From the NCBI GenBank assembly GCA_029858285.1, contig JAOUFN010000021.1:1-45889 (forward strand): a DNA stretch of 45,889 bases, read 5' to 3'. This DNA comes from Nitrospirota bacterium. GTDB taxonomy: Bacteria > Nitrospirota > JACRHL01. Every line of letters begins with the position of its first letter. The first letter of the stretch is position 1. Positions 16,352-25,072 of this stretch are shown here, piece after piece. Both the position numbers and the translations under genes were made by a program. The notes below the pieces were generated by a model, which did no database searches, had not been told where the DNA came from, and saw nothing but the letters and a program-made list of their open reading frames with translations.

Positions 16352-17749
16352 TCAGGCGTGTACCTTCCCGTTTTGTCCGGCGACGCCCAGCGCCGCCACA
16401 ACCTGTTCCATGCGCATGCCCCTTGAGCCTTTGACCAAAACCACGTCGCCCGCCTGAAGATCGTCCAGATGCCGCGCTGCTGCGGGGGCGTCCGCCGCGA
16501 TGCGCACGTCGGCCAGGGCATTGGCGCCCTCGGCCATGTGACGGGACAGGGGGCCGGTGCAGATGAGGCGGTCCGGCGCCAGCCTGGCCACCTCGCGCCC
16601 CAGTTCCCGGTGCAGTTCCTCGCCCCGCGCCCCCAGTTCCAGCATGTCCCCCAGCACCGCGATGCGGCGGCCAAACCCGGAGTGCGCCACCAGCGCCCGC
16701 ACCGCCGCCAGCATGGAGGCCGGATTGGCGTTGTAGGTGTCGTCGATGACGCGTACCCCCGCCGGGGTTTCGCGTTCGCCGCCGCGCATCGGCGGCGGCG
16801 TGAAAGCGGCCAGCCCGGCCGCGATTCGCGCCGGTTTCACGCCCATGGCGTGGGCCATGGCGGTGGCGGCGGCGGCGTTGCAGGCCTGATGGGCGGCGGC
16901 GGAGAAAAAACCCAGGGAGTGCTCGTCCCCGGCAATGCGCAGGGTCAGCCACGGACCTTGCGCCGCGGCCTCCAGCCGCGCCTCCACGTCGGCGCCGGAG
17001 ACGCCCGTGGCGCTGTAGGTAATGCGCCGCGCCGGATGGTGGCGGGCGGCCTCGTCCCGCACCAGCGCATCGTCCAGGTTGATCACCGTGACGCCATCCC
17101 TGGCGACGGCGGCGAACAGGCGGCCCTTTTCACGGGCCACTCCGGTGCGGTCGCCGAGCCCTTCCAGATGGGCTTCTCCCACGGCGGTGACCAACCCGAG
17201 GGTGGGCAGCGCGATGCCGGTCAAAAGGTCCATTTCCCCCGCGTGGTTGATGCCCAGTTCCACCACGCAGGCATCGTGTTCCGGGCGCAGCCCCAGCAGG
17301 GTGAGGGGCAGGCCAAGGTGGTTGTTGAGGTTGCCCGCCGTCACATGGGGGTGGCCGTCGGTGGACAGGATGGCGCGCAACATCTCCTTGGTGGTGGTTT
17401 TGCCCACGCTGCCGGTGATGGCGGCCACCGGCACCGAAAAGCGGCGGCGCCATTCGCGCGCCAGATTCTGCAACGCCGCCACCGTGTCGTCGGCGCGGAT
17501 GACTGCGGCGGAACCCGTGGCGGATGCCGGGAGCGGGCGGGAGACCAGCACGGCGGCGGCCCCGGCGGCCACGGCGTCGGGCACAAAGTCATGGCCGTCG
17601 CGGGTGCCCTGTACGGCCACGAACAGCCCCCCCGGCGCTACGCCGCGGGAGTCGATGGTGACTCCGGCGCGGGCGGTCACGCGGGCCTCCGGACTGCCCG
17701 CGATGAGCTTTCCGCCGCACATGCGGGCGGCTTCGGCGGCGCTGAACAT
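16352..17749 (-). CDS. murF: UDP-MurNAc-tripeptide--D-Ala-D-Ala ligase MurF
   Basis: MurF adds the D-Ala-D-Ala made by Ddl to the UDP-MurNAc-tripeptide. The 465-aa protein has an N-terminal UDP-binding domain ([25 protein letters not shown]), the ATP loop [15 protein letters not shown] near residue 112, [14 protein letters not shown], and [16 protein letters not shown] near residue 335. The ATG at 17749 overlaps the murE stop by one base (TGATG) and matches the family start; the frame upstream of it is the shadow of murE. Confidence 0.96.
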   Translation of the reverse strand: MFSAAEAARMCGGKLIAGSPEARVTARAGVTIDSRGVAPGGLFVAVQGTRDGHDFVPDAVAAGAAAVLVSRPLPASATGSAAVIRADDTVAALQNLAREWRRRFSVPVAAITGSVGKTTTKEMLRAILSTDGHPHVTAGNLNNHLGLPLTLLGLRPEHDACVVELGINHAGEMDLLTGIALPTLGLVTAVGEAHLEGLGDRTGVAREKGRLFAAVARDGVTVINLDDALVRDEAARHHPARRITYSATGVSGADVEARLEAAAQGPWLTLRIAGDEHSLGFFSAAAHQACNAAAATAMAHAMGVKPARIAAGLAAFTPPPMRGGERETPAGVRVIDDTYNANPASMLAAVRALVAHSGFGRRIAVLGDMLELGARGEELHRELGREVARLAPDRLICTGPLSRHMAEGANALADVRIAADAPAAARHLDDLQAGDVVLVKGSRGMRMEQVVAALGVAGQNGKVHA

Positions 17750-19287
17750 CAGGCCACCTCCGCCAGAATGCGGCGCGCCACTTCGCGGTCGTCGAAGGGG
17801 GTTACCGTCTTGCCGATGGTCTGGGTGGTCTCGTGGCCCTTGCCCGCGATCAGCACCAGATCGCCGGGGCGGGCCTCCGCAAGGGCGGTGCGGATGGCTG
17901 TCTCGCGGTCCAGAATGACCGCAATTTCCGCACCCGGGGTGGAAGCGGCGGCGCGGGCGCCGGCCTCGATGGCGGCGCAAATCGCGGCCGGGTCCTCGGA
18001 ACGGGGGTTGTCCATGGTGATATAGATGCGATCGGCGCCGCGGGCGGCGGCGGCGCCCATGGGGCCACGCTTGGTGGCGTCGCGGTCGCCTCCGGCGCCG
18101 AACACCACCAGCACCCGACCGCCGTGGGGGCCCCGGGGCGCGATGGCGCGCCCGGCGGTGGTGGTGAGGGGGCGCGGACGGTCGGCCACCAGCGGGCGCA
18201 CCGCCTCCAGCAGGCGTTCGATGGCGTCCGGGGTGTGGGCGTAGTCCACCAGCACGGTAAAAGCCTGCCCGGCGTCCACCGGCTCCAGCCGCCCCGGCAC
18301 CGCGCGGGCGCTGGCCAGCCCGCTGCCGATGGCCTCCGGCTCAATGCCCAGGGCGTGGGCCGCGCCGATGGCGGAGAGCAGGTTGTGGACGTTGTGCAGC
18401 CCGACAAGGGGGGATTCGACGGACAGACGCTTTTCGCCCAGACGAACGGTGAAGCGGATGCCCGAGCGGTCCCACTGCAAATCCGTGGGGTGCAGGGTGG
18501 CGGCGGGGGTGAGGCCAAAGGTGAGGGGCGTTTTCAGGCGCTCCGCCAGGGTGCGTCCGTAGGGGTCGTCCACGTTGATCACCGCGCGTTCCGGGGCGAG
18601 GTCGCGGAACAGCAGGCTTTTGGCCTCGAAATATTCGTCCATGGTGTGGTGGAAGTCGAGGTGGTCCGGCGTCAGGTTGGTGAACACCGCCACGTCGAAG
18701 TGGCAGCCGCGCACACGGGACAGGGCCAGGGCGTGGGACGAGACCTCCATCACGCAGGCGCTGGCGCCCTGACCCACCATGTGGGCGAACAGGGCCAGTA
18801 AATCCGAAGATTCGGGGGTGGTGCGGCCCCCCGCCACGCCTTCCAGGGTGAGGGGAGTTCCGGCCAGACGGGTCTCCACGGTGCCGATCACCCCGGTGGT
18901 GTAGCCGGCGGCGTCGAGGATGCCCTCGACCAGATAGGTGGTGGTGGTTTTGCCGTTGGTGCCGGTAATGCCCACCAGGGTAAGCAGGCTTGTGGGGTCG
19001 TCGTGGAAGGCGCCGGACAGGTCCGCCAGGGCGGCGCGGGTGTCGGCCACGGTCACCAGCGGCAGGGGCGAATCATCCACCGGGCGGGAAACCACCGCCG
19101 CCACCGCGCCGCGCTTTGCGGCTTCGGCCAGAAAGCGGTGGCCGTCGGTGGCGAAGCCGGTGATGGCCACGAACAGGCTGCCGGGGACGACCCGACGCGA
19201 GTCATAGACCACGCCGCCTACCTCCAGGTCGGCGTTCGCGCCGCCCAAGGCAATGCGTGCCCGCTCCAGCAGGGTTGCCAGCCTCAT
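17749..19287 (-). CDS. murE: UDP-MurNAc-tripeptide synthetase MurE (meso-DAP type)
   Basis: MurE adds the third amino acid of the stem peptide. The 512-aa Mur ligase shows YDSRRVVPGSLFVAI near the N-terminus, the ATP loop GITGTNGKTTTTYLVEGIL near residue 110, FTNLTPDHLDFHHTM, and the substrate loop DNPRSEDP near residue 410, the motif associated with meso-diaminopimelate specificity. The segment VDYAHTPDAIERLL is also typical. This supports a Gram-negative peptidoglycan. It overlaps ftsI by 4 bp (ATGA) and murF by one base. Confidence 0.97.
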   Translation of the reverse strand: MRLATLLERARIALGGANADLEVGGVVYDSRRVVPGSLFVAITGFATDGHRFLAEAAKRGAVAAVVSRPVDDSPLPLVTVADTRAALADLSGAFHDDPTSLLTLVGITGTNGKTTTTYLVEGILDAAGYTTGVIGTVETRLAGTPLTLEGVAGGRTTPESSDLLALFAHMVGQGASACVMEVSSHALALSRVRGCHFDVAVFTNLTPDHLDFHHTMDEYFEAKSLLFRDLAPERAVINVDDPYGRTLAERLKTPLTFGLTPAATLHPTDLQWDRSGIRFTVRLGEKRLSVESPLVGLHNVHNLLSAIGAAHALGIEPEAIGSGLASARAVPGRLEPVDAGQAFTVLVDYAHTPDAIERLLEAVRPLVADRPRPLTTTAGRAIAPRGPHGGRVLVVFGAGGDRDATKRGPMGAAAARGADRIYITMDNPRSEDPAAICAAIEAGARAAASTPGAEIAVILDRETAIRTALAEARPGDLVLIAGKGHETTQTIGKTVTPFDDREVARRILAEVA

Positions 19288-21092
19288 CCCTTGGTCCTCT
19301 CCCAGGGCATTTCGGGCGCTGCGTCCCCGGTTGCCACCACGGTCACCGTGCGGTCGGTATCCGGGTGGATGCCAAGGTAGCTCAGCACCGGGGCGGCCAC
19401 CGCGCGGAATATCGGGGCGGCCACCGTGCCGCCATAATACAGGCCTTTCGGCTCGTTCACCACCACCAGGATGACCAGCCGCGGGTCGTCCGCCGGGACC
19501 ATGCCGAGGAACGATGCGATGAAGGCGCCCGGCTTGTAGCCGCGGCCGTCGCTGCGGGCCTTTTGCGCGGTGCCGGTCTTGCCCGCCACCTCGTAGCCGG
19601 GAATGGCCGCCCGGGGCGCGGTTCCGGTGGACTGGGTGACGCCCACCAGGGCGCGCCGGAGGGCGGTGGCCACCGCCGGGCTCATCACCTGGCGCACCTC
19701 TCTGGGCTGAACGACGGTGACCTGATCGCCGTGGCGGATCTCCTTGACCAGATAGGGGCGCATCAGGTGTCCGCCGTTGGCGATGGCGGAGGCCGCGGTC
19801 ACCAGTTGCAGGGGGGTGGCGGACATCTCCTGGCCGATGGCGATGGACGGCAGGGAGCGCACCGACCAGCGTTCGGTGGCGGGCAGCACGCCGGGGGATT
19901 CACCCCCCAGTTCGATGCCGGTGCGCTGGCCGAAACCGAATCTGGCGTAGCCCGCGCGCAGGTTTTCCGGCCCCAGCCGCATGGCCACCTTGGTACTGCC
20001 GATGTTGCTGGATTTGGCCAGCACGTCGGCGAAGGACAGCATGGCATAGGGGTGGGAGTCGCGCATCGCCCCGCCGCGCAGGGGCATGTTGCCGTTCTCG
20101 CAGTCGATCATCTCGCTCATGCGCACCGCGCCAGCCTCCAGTGCGGTGGCGGCGAGGAACATCTTCATGGTGGAGCCGGGCTCGTAGGGATCGGTGAGGA
20201 CGCGGTTGCGCATCTCATCGGCCTGATAGTGGCTGACGCGGTTCGGATCGAACTCCGGGCGCACCGCCATGGCCAGAATCTCGCCGGTCTTGGGGTCCAT
20301 CACCACCACCGAGGCGGACTCGGCGCCGGTTTCCAGCATGGCGGCGTCCAGTTCGCGCTCGACGTGGTGCTGGATCACCTGATCGATGGTCAGGGTCAGG
20401 TTGGCGCCCTGACCGGGGCGGACGTAATCGTTGTCCACGGCGAGGACCGGGCGGCCCAGGGCGTCACGCTGCATCACCAGATGCTGCTGCTTGCCCCGCA
20501 ACTCGGCGTCGTAGGCGCGCTCGATGCCCGACAGCCCGACGTTGTCGGTGCCAGCGAAGCCGAGGATGTGGCCCATCATCTTGCCCTGGGGGTAAAAACG
20601 GCGGCTCTCGGGAACCTGATGGATGCCGGGCAGGTCGAGTGCCGCCACCCGCTTGGCCAGGGTGGGGTCGGCGTGGCGGTAGATCCAGGCAAAATGGCGG
20701 CCGCCGCCGAGGCTTTTTTCGATGGCGTGCCGGGACACCGGCAGCACCTGCGCCAGGCTGCGGGCGGTGGCGGACAGGTCGGTGATGGAGGCCGGGTTGG
20801 CGGTGATGGACGGCGTGTCCATGTTCTTGGCCAGAATAACGCCGTTGCGGTCGGTGATGGTGCCGCGTTCGCCGGACAGGATAATGGTTTTGTGGTGCTG
20901 GCGGTCGGCGCGGGCTTGCAGACCCTCGGCGCGCACCACCTGCAGGTGCACCAGTTGCGCGGCCACGGCCAGAAACGCCGCGGTCACGAACAGGCCCACC
21001 ACGGCGGTGCGCCCGCGCAGGGGACCGGCGGGGGCGGCGCCGCGCACGCGGGGCGAGCGCCGGGAACGGGCACCGCCTGAGGTCTTGGCCAT
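19284..21092 (-). CDS. ftsI: Septal transpeptidase FtsI (penicillin-binding protein 3)
   Basis: FtsI cross-links septal peptidoglycan as partner of FtsW. The 602-aa protein has a basic cytoplasmic N-terminus, one membrane span (AVVGLFVTAAFLAVAAQLV), a pedestal/PBP dimer domain with ERGTITDRNGVILA, and a transpeptidase domain with all three active-site motifs: STMK (in EPGSTMKMF), SSN (in AKSSNIGS) and KTGT (in VAGKTGTAQK). The ATG at 21092 has GGAGG upstream; the longer frame is unsupported. It follows ftsL by 13 bp and overlaps murE by 4 bp. Confidence 0.97.
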   Translation of the reverse strand: MAKTSGGARSRRSPRVRGAAPAGPLRGRTAVVGLFVTAAFLAVAAQLVHLQVVRAEGLQARADRQHHKTIILSGERGTITDRNGVILAKNMDTPSITANPASITDLSATARSLAQVLPVSRHAIEKSLGGGRHFAWIYRHADPTLAKRVAALDLPGIHQVPESRRFYPQGKMMGHILGFAGTDNVGLSGIERAYDAELRGKQQHLVMQRDALGRPVLAVDNDYVRPGQGANLTLTIDQVIQHHVERELDAAMLETGAESASVVVMDPKTGEILAMAVRPEFDPNRVSHYQADEMRNRVLTDPYEPGSTMKMFLAATALEAGAVRMSEMIDCENGNMPLRGGAMRDSHPYAMLSFADVLAKSSNIGSTKVAMRLGPENLRAGYARFGFGQRTGIELGGESPGVLPATERWSVRSLPSIAIGQEMSATPLQLVTAASAIANGGHLMRPYLVKEIRHGDQVTVVQPREVRQVMSPAVATALRRALVGVTQSTGTAPRAAIPGYEVAGKTGTAQKARSDGRGYKPGAFIASFLGMVPADDPRLVILVVVNEPKGLYYGGTVAAPIFRAVAAPVLSYLGIHPDTDRTVTVVATGDAAPEMPWERTKG

Positions 21093-21105
21093 GGGTGTGC
21101 CTCCG

Positions 21106-21498
21106 CTACCGGGTGGTGGCCCGGGCCAGCAGGATCGCCCCCTGGGGTGCGGGGGATCGCGGTGTGGACCGGGGCGCGCCATCCATGGCGTCCGGAGTGT
21201 CGGCGCGCACCACCCGCACCAGTTGCTCGGGGCGGGGGGAATCCATTCCCAGTTCGGTGCGGGCGATCTTTTCGATGCGCGACAGGGAGGCGAGACTGGC
21301 CGCCTCGAGTGTCAATTCGGAGCGCTGGTGCTGGAGGCGGGCGAGTTCCGTGCGGGATCGCTCCAGCCGGTATCCCAGATCCACCACCGCCATGTGCTGC
21401 CACAGGTACACCAGCGTCGCGGTGACGGCGAGGACGCCCAGAAACAGGGCGCGCACCAGCACGGTGCGGCGAATGTGTTGCGGTACCAGAGATTTCAT
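21106..21498 (-). CDS. ftsL: Cell division protein FtsL
   Basis: FtsL is the small bitopic protein that forms a complex with FtsB and FtsQ and activates FtsWI. The 130-aa chain has a short basic N-terminus, one span (LVRALFLGVLAVTATLVYLW), then a periplasmic coiled-coil (LERSRTELARLQHQRSELTLEAASL) given here only as a pattern of heptads, ending in the typical IEKIARTELGMDSPRPEQLV. A roughly 35-residue Pro/Ala/Arg tail is longer than usual. Its place between rsmH and ftsI is the standard one. Confidence 0.92.
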   Translation of the reverse strand: MKSLVPQHIRRTVLVRALFLGVLAVTATLVYLWQHMAVVDLGYRLERSRTELARLQHQRSELTLEAASLASLSRIEKIARTELGMDSPRPEQLVRVVRADTPDAMDGAPRSTPRSPAPQGAILLARATTR

Positions 21499-21595
21499 CG
21501 GAACCCCCTGCGGCCTGGACCCATGGGAAAGGGGACAGGCGGGAAAATGGTTACAGGCGGGATGGGCATGCTGAGGCGGGATTCGTTCCGGAAAG

Positions 21596-21618
21596 CACCG
21601 GCACAGGAGGTGCCGGTG
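21596..21618. other. Strong hairpin between rsmH and ftsL
   Basis: CACCGGCAC (21596-21604) and GTGCCGGTG (21610-21618) form a perfect 9-bp stem with a 5-base loop inside the 178-bp gap between rsmH and ftsL, the widest gap within the division operon proper. On the transcribed strand it is followed by CTTTCC, too short a T-run for strong termination. It could be an RNase-processing or mRNA-stability site, or partially attenuate. Confidence 0.5.
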
Positions 21619-21676
21619 TGGAGACGGGCCGGCCGCAGAGGACTCCGAAGGTCGTGAACGGTCGAAAATATCGGGG

Positions 21677-22660
21677 TCATATGCATGTGGCCCCCGTGGC
21701 GGGAGCGGCGAGCTTTTCCACCGCGCGCAGGCGGGCGGAGCGGGCGCGCGGGTTGGCTGCGGCCTCCTGGTCGGTGGCCTGCACGGCGCGGCGGGTGACG
21801 CGCAGGGCGCGGGGCGTCCGGCCGCAGCGGCATTCGGGAAATTCCCTGGGGCAGACGCAGCCGGTGGCCCAGTTCAGCATCCGCTCCTTGACCATGCGGT
21901 CCTCCAGGGAGTGGAAGCTGATGACGGCCAGACGGCCACCGGGGGCGAGCAGGTCGAAGGCGGCGGTCAGGCCGCGCTCGAGCATGCCCAGTTCGTCGTT
22001 GACGGCGATGCGCAGGGCCTGAAACACGCGGGTGGCGGGGTGGATGCGGCGGGTGTCGGCGGAGCGCGGCACCACCCGTTCCACCAGCCCGGCCAGTTGC
22101 AGGGTGGTGGTGAAAGGCGCTTTTTCGGCGCGGTCGCGCACGATGGCGCGGGCGATGCGCCCGGCGTGACGCTCTTCGCCGTATTCGCGGAAGATGCGGA
22201 TCAGTTCGGCCTCCGGCAGGTGGTTCACCAGATCGGCGGCGGTGATTTCCTGGCGGGGGTCCATGCGCATGTCCAGGGGGCCGTCGGCGCGGAACGAAAA
22301 GCCGCGCGCCGGGTCGTCGAGCTGCCGCGAGGAGACGCCGATGTCCATGAGGATGGCGTTTGCCGGGGCAAAGCCGTGTTGGGTGGCCAGTTCCGCCACG
22401 CTGTCGAAGGCGCCCGAGGCCAGTCGGGCGCGGTCGCCGAAGCGGGCCAACGCCGCGCCCGCCGCCGCCAGCGCCGCCGGATCGCGGTCGATGCCGAGCA
22501 GGCGTGCCTGCGGCAGCGCCTCGAGCAGCATTGTGGCGTGTCCCCCGCCCCCGAGCGTCATATCGATCAGCCTCTCCGGTGGTGTGGGGAGCCCGGCCAG
22601 CAGGGCGACCACGTCGCGGCCCAGTACGGGCGTGTGGTATGCGCTGTCCGGCTGTTGCAT
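21677..22660 (-). CDS. rsmH: 16S rRNA m4C1402 methyltransferase RsmH (MraW)
   Basis: RsmH methylates N4 of C1402 in 16S rRNA with S-adenosylmethionine. The 327-aa chain starts with HTPVLGRDVVALL, followed by the SAM-binding segment IDMTLGGGGHATMLLEALP, LGIDRDPAAL, MDIGVSSRQLDDPARGFSF, and the C-terminal ISFHSLEDRMVKERM with a CVCPREFPECRCG cysteine cluster that is also common in the family. It follows mraZ by 27 bp, the universal dcw arrangement, with a 178-bp gap to ftsL. Confidence 0.97.
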   Translation of the reverse strand: MQQPDSAYHTPVLGRDVVALLAGLPTPPERLIDMTLGGGGHATMLLEALPQARLLGIDRDPAALAAAGAALARFGDRARLASGAFDSVAELATQHGFAPANAILMDIGVSSRQLDDPARGFSFRADGPLDMRMDPRQEITAADLVNHLPEAELIRIFREYGEERHAGRIARAIVRDRAEKAPFTTTLQLAGLVERVVPRSADTRRIHPATRVFQALRIAVNDELGMLERGLTAAFDLLAPGGRLAVISFHSLEDRMVKERMLNWATGCVCPREFPECRCGRTPRALRVTRRAVQATDQEAAANPRARSARLRAVEKLAAPATGATCI

Positions 22661-22687
22661 GGGGTTCCCCGGCGCATGGTTGCCTGC

Positions 22688-23125
22688 CTACAGGCCGAGA
22701 CCGGCAAGGGCGTCGGCGAGATCGCCCGGATCGGTGGTCCGGTTCATCTCGGCCTGCCAGCGGGCCTCGTCCCAAATTTCAAATGTGTCGCCGGTACCGG
22801 CCAGAACCGTTTCGCGGTCCAGCCCGGCGTACTCCCTCAAGTGGGCGGGAATGAGGATGCGGCCCTGCCGGTCCAGGCTGCACACTTCGGCCCCCGAATA
22901 GAGCATGCGCCGGAACTGGCGCACCTCGGGCTTGACCTGTGACAGAGTCTGGAGACGGTCCATGAACTCGCGCCAGCGCTCCTCGGAGAAAACTTCCAGA
23001 CACGGGTCGAGAACCTTGCGGGTCACCACCAGACGCGCGGCACTGCCCACCACTTCCCGGAACTTGGCCGGGATGGCGAGGCGCCCCTTGGCGTCGATGC
23101 GATTGGATTCCCTGCCGAGAAACAC
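22688..23125 (-). CDS. mraZ: Transcriptional regulator MraZ
   Basis: MraZ is an AbrB-fold (SpoVT/MraZ) DNA-binding protein that represses the dcw operon in E. coli. The 145-aa chain contains the two tandem MraZ repeats: RIDAKGRLAIPAKFRE near the N-terminus and LDRQGRILIPAHLREYA near residue 82. I chose the GTG at 23125 because AAGGGAG lies 6 bases upstream and the product then begins with FLGRESNRID, the family start; the longer frame extends through the promoter. Three TGGGG-like boxes upstream support autoregulation. Confidence 0.96.
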   Translation of the reverse strand: MFLGRESNRIDAKGRLAIPAKFREVVGSAARLVVTRKVLDPCLEVFSEERWREFMDRLQTLSQVKPEVRQFRRMLYSGAEVCSLDRQGRILIPAHLREYAGLDRETVLAGTGDTFEIWDEARWQAEMNRTTDPGDLADALAGLGL

Positions 23126-23152
23126 GGCTGACTCCCTTGCCCCTCTCCGAAT

Positions 23153-23177
23153 CTCCAGTTTTCCCCACTTCTCCCCA
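23153..23177 (-). promoter_or_regulatory. Three MraZ-type operator boxes
   Basis: On the minus strand TGGGG (23173-23177), TGGGG (23163-23167) and TGGAG (23153-23157) occur with exactly 5 bases between boxes, the 10-bp spacing known for MraZ operators (TGGGN direct repeats) in E. coli. They lie between the -10 element and mraZ, fitting repression. The third box is degenerate. Confidence 0.8.
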
Positions 23178-23189
23178 CTACGAAGTTGG

Positions 23190-23218
23190 AGATTACCTAG
23201 CGGAAAAGGGGCTGTCAA
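23190..23218 (-). promoter_or_regulatory. Sigma-70 promoter of the dcw operon (Pmra)
   Basis: The minus strand has TTGACA (23213-23218), a 17-bp spacer and TAATCT (23190-23195), close to the sigma-70 consensus. Initiation would fall near 23183, about 57 bp upstream of the mraZ GTG and just before the MraZ boxes. Confidence 0.8.
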
Positions 23219-23328
23219 GGGACATTGGTCCGAAAAACGCGATAACACCGGCATTGAATGGGGCCGTGTGCATGGGTTCGGGGGGCGGGACGGGATGAGA
23301 AATGGCGGGTGATGGGGGCGTTTTTTTG

Positions 23329-23359
23329 GATTTTTTCCGCCCTAACCTGCGGAAAAATC
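23329..23359. other. AT-rich-stem hairpin downstream of SprT-like gene
   Basis: GATTTTTTCCGC and GCGGAAAAATC pair around CCTAACCT, giving an 11-bp stem with one extra T on one side. It lies between the end of the minus-strand SprT-like gene (23457) and the dcw promoter, so it could end or insulate transcription. Neither strand has a T-run directly after the stem. The rest of the 23219-23456 gap holds T8 and T7 runs and no gene. Confidence 0.45.
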
Positions 23360-23456
23360 GGGGTGCTTGTGGCGGGCGTGGGGAGTTGTGGGGATTTTTT
23401 TTGGAAAAGCGGGGGAAGCGGGCAGGCGTTTGCGGCGGGTGCTGTTGTGCGGGGCG

Positions 23457-24287
23457 TCAGCGCGAGCGCTTGCGAGCCCGTGCCAGATGGCCCGAAAGTT
23501 CCTCCCGCTGCCAGTTGGTGGAGCGTTCCATGTCCGGGTAACGCGCCTCCAGGGCACGGAAGCGCGCCCCGTGGTGGCGCTCGCCACGGGCGGAGTGTTG
23601 TACCAGAAAATGGTGCAACAACTCGTGGTAGACCACATGGCGCAGCACAAAATCCGGTACCGCCGGGTGGTCCAGCACCGGGTTGATGCGGATCAGGGCG
23701 CGTTTGGCGTCGTAACTGCCCAGCCGCACCTGACGGGCGCCGGGGCGGCGGCGCGGCCCCCAGGTGATGGCCGGATTCGGGCTGGCGGGGGCGCCCGGAG
23801 CGGCCGCGGCCGCAATGGCCGACAGGGCGCCAGAGGCCTCGGCCAGCAGTCGCCCCAGATGGTGGTGGTGGCCTCGGGGGCGCAGGGCGACCGGGCGCGG
23901 CGGGTCGTCCGGCAGGTGTTGCATCAGGTGATCGCGCAGGGTGCGGCCACTGGTGGCACAGCCGGTCACGACAAATTTTTCCAGGGCGGCGCGCACCGCG
24001 CGGGGGGCCTCCAGAAGGGCCTGATGCATGCGCACGCGGATGATTTTATCCCCCCGCCGTTGGCGCTCCACCGACACCAGCCGCCGCCGGTTTTGGGTCA
24101 GGGTGACTTGCACCGGACGACCGGAGGCGCGGGTCAGTTCGGCCTCCAGCGCGGTGGTTGGCGTGGCTTCCGGGGCTTTTTGCAACGCCGTTCGCGGCGC
24201 GGCCTGGGGTATTGCGGCGGAGGGGGGAATGGCGGAGGACACGGCGGAGGACACGGCGGCCAGTGTGCGGGCCACAGCGCCCCTCAT
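23457..24287 (-). CDS. SprT-like zinc metalloprotease-fold protein
   Basis: The C-terminal part of this 276-aa protein has a zinc-protease motif HVVYHELLHH (HExxH, about residues 216-225), followed by HHGARFRALEARYPDMERSTNW, the layout of SprT-like domains whose third ligand is the later histidine. The region before it (about 55-200) has helical stretches and an Ala-rich linker and is not recognised. The first 45 residues are Ala/Pro-rich, and a start further in is possible. No signal peptide is convincing, so a cytoplasmic role is likely. It overlaps sfsA by 4 bp, so it is the last gene of map-sfsA-sprT-like. The substrate is unknown. Confidence 0.8.
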   Translation of the reverse strand: MRGAVARTLAAVSSAVSSAIPPSAAIPQAAPRTALQKAPEATPTTALEAELTRASGRPVQVTLTQNRRRLVSVERQRRGDKIIRVRMHQALLEAPRAVRAALEKFVVTGCATSGRTLRDHLMQHLPDDPPRPVALRPRGHHHHLGRLLAEASGALSAIAAAAAPGAPASPNPAITWGPRRRPGARQVRLGSYDAKRALIRINPVLDHPAVPDFVLRHVVYHELLHHFLVQHSARGERHHGARFRALEARYPDMERSTNWQREELSGHLARARKRSR

Positions 24288-25072
24288 GGCGTGGCCTCCG
24301 GGAGCCGCCCCAGCAGGGTGACGCCGTGGGGGGTGACCCGGGCCGCGCAGGGCAGGACCAGCACGCCGCCCCGCACCGCCTGCGCCAGCGCGGCGGCGTA
24401 AGCGGGGTCGATGTGGCCGGCGGGGGCGAAGCGGACGCAGTCGGCGCGATGCACCAGAAACAGCACGGCGGCGCGGCCGCCCTCCGCCACCACGCGTTCC
24501 AGTTCGCGCATGTGGCGGGCGCCGCGGGTGGTGACCGCATCGGGGAACAGGGCGGTGTCATCGTCGGTCAGGGTGACGTTCTTCACTTCCACATAGCAGG
24601 GGGGCCGGTGGTCGTCCTCCAGCAGCAGGTCGATGCGGCTGCCGGTGCCGTAGGGCACCTCGCGGCGCAGGCGCGCATATCCGGCCAGTTCGGGGATGGC
24701 CCCGGTGCGGATGCCCGCCGCGACAATGGCCGGGCCGTGGCCGGTGTGGATGCCCACCCACGCGCCGGGGGCGCCGTCGGCCCCGGTCATGCGCACCGCC
24801 TCCCAGGTGTGGCGCAGCTTGCGATCGGGGTTGTCGGACTCCGACAGCAGCACCGGGCTGCCGGGTTCCGCGCACCCCGTCATGCTGCCGGTGTTGGGGC
24901 AGTGGGCGGTGACGGTGGAACCGTCATCCAGGGTGACATCGGCCAGAAAACGCTGGTAGCGCCGCACCAGGGTGCCGGTCAGCAGGGGGCGGGGCCACTC
25001 CCAGGTGTAGGGCGGGGCGGCGGGTGGCAAGGCGGGGGTCGGTTGCCGGGCGGGCAGGGCGGCGGAGGTCAC
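24284..25072 (-). CDS. sfsA: DNA-binding sugar-fermentation protein SfsA
   Basis: SfsA (262 aa) is named for an E. coli maltose-fermentation phenotype; the family resembles nucleases and its true function is not settled. Visible motifs are the N-terminal GTLVRRYQRFLADV, VTAHCPNTGSMTGCAEPG, LRHTWEAVRM, SRIDLLLE, the conserved YVEVKNVTL (a nuclease-like D/E-x-K pattern) and FPDAVTTRGARHMREL. The first 20 residues are Pro/Ala-rich, an extension over the usual start. It overlaps map upstream and the SprT-like gene downstream by 4 bp each. Confidence 0.93.
   Translation of the reverse strand: MTSAALPARQPTPALPPAAPPYTWEWPRPLLTGTLVRRYQRFLADVTLDDGSTVTAHCPNTGSMTGCAEPGSPVLLSESDNPDRKLRHTWEAVRMTGADGAPGAWVGIHTGHGPAIVAAGIRTGAIPELAGYARLRREVPYGTGSRIDLLLEDDHRPPCYVEVKNVTLTDDDTALFPDAVTTRGARHMRELERVVAEGGRAAVLFLVHRADCVRFAPAGHIDPAYAAALAQAVRGGVLVLPCAARVTPHGVTLLGRLPEATP

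Noticed and set aside
16351-16674. A roughly 108-residue N-terminal extension of MraY
   Set aside because: The extension is a shadow of the murF 3' end; the ATG at 16350 gives the standard MraY N-terminus and length.
23329-23359. Intrinsic terminator call for the AT-rich-stem hairpin
   Set aside because: The T-run is inside the stem rather than after it on both strands, so I list it only as a hairpin.
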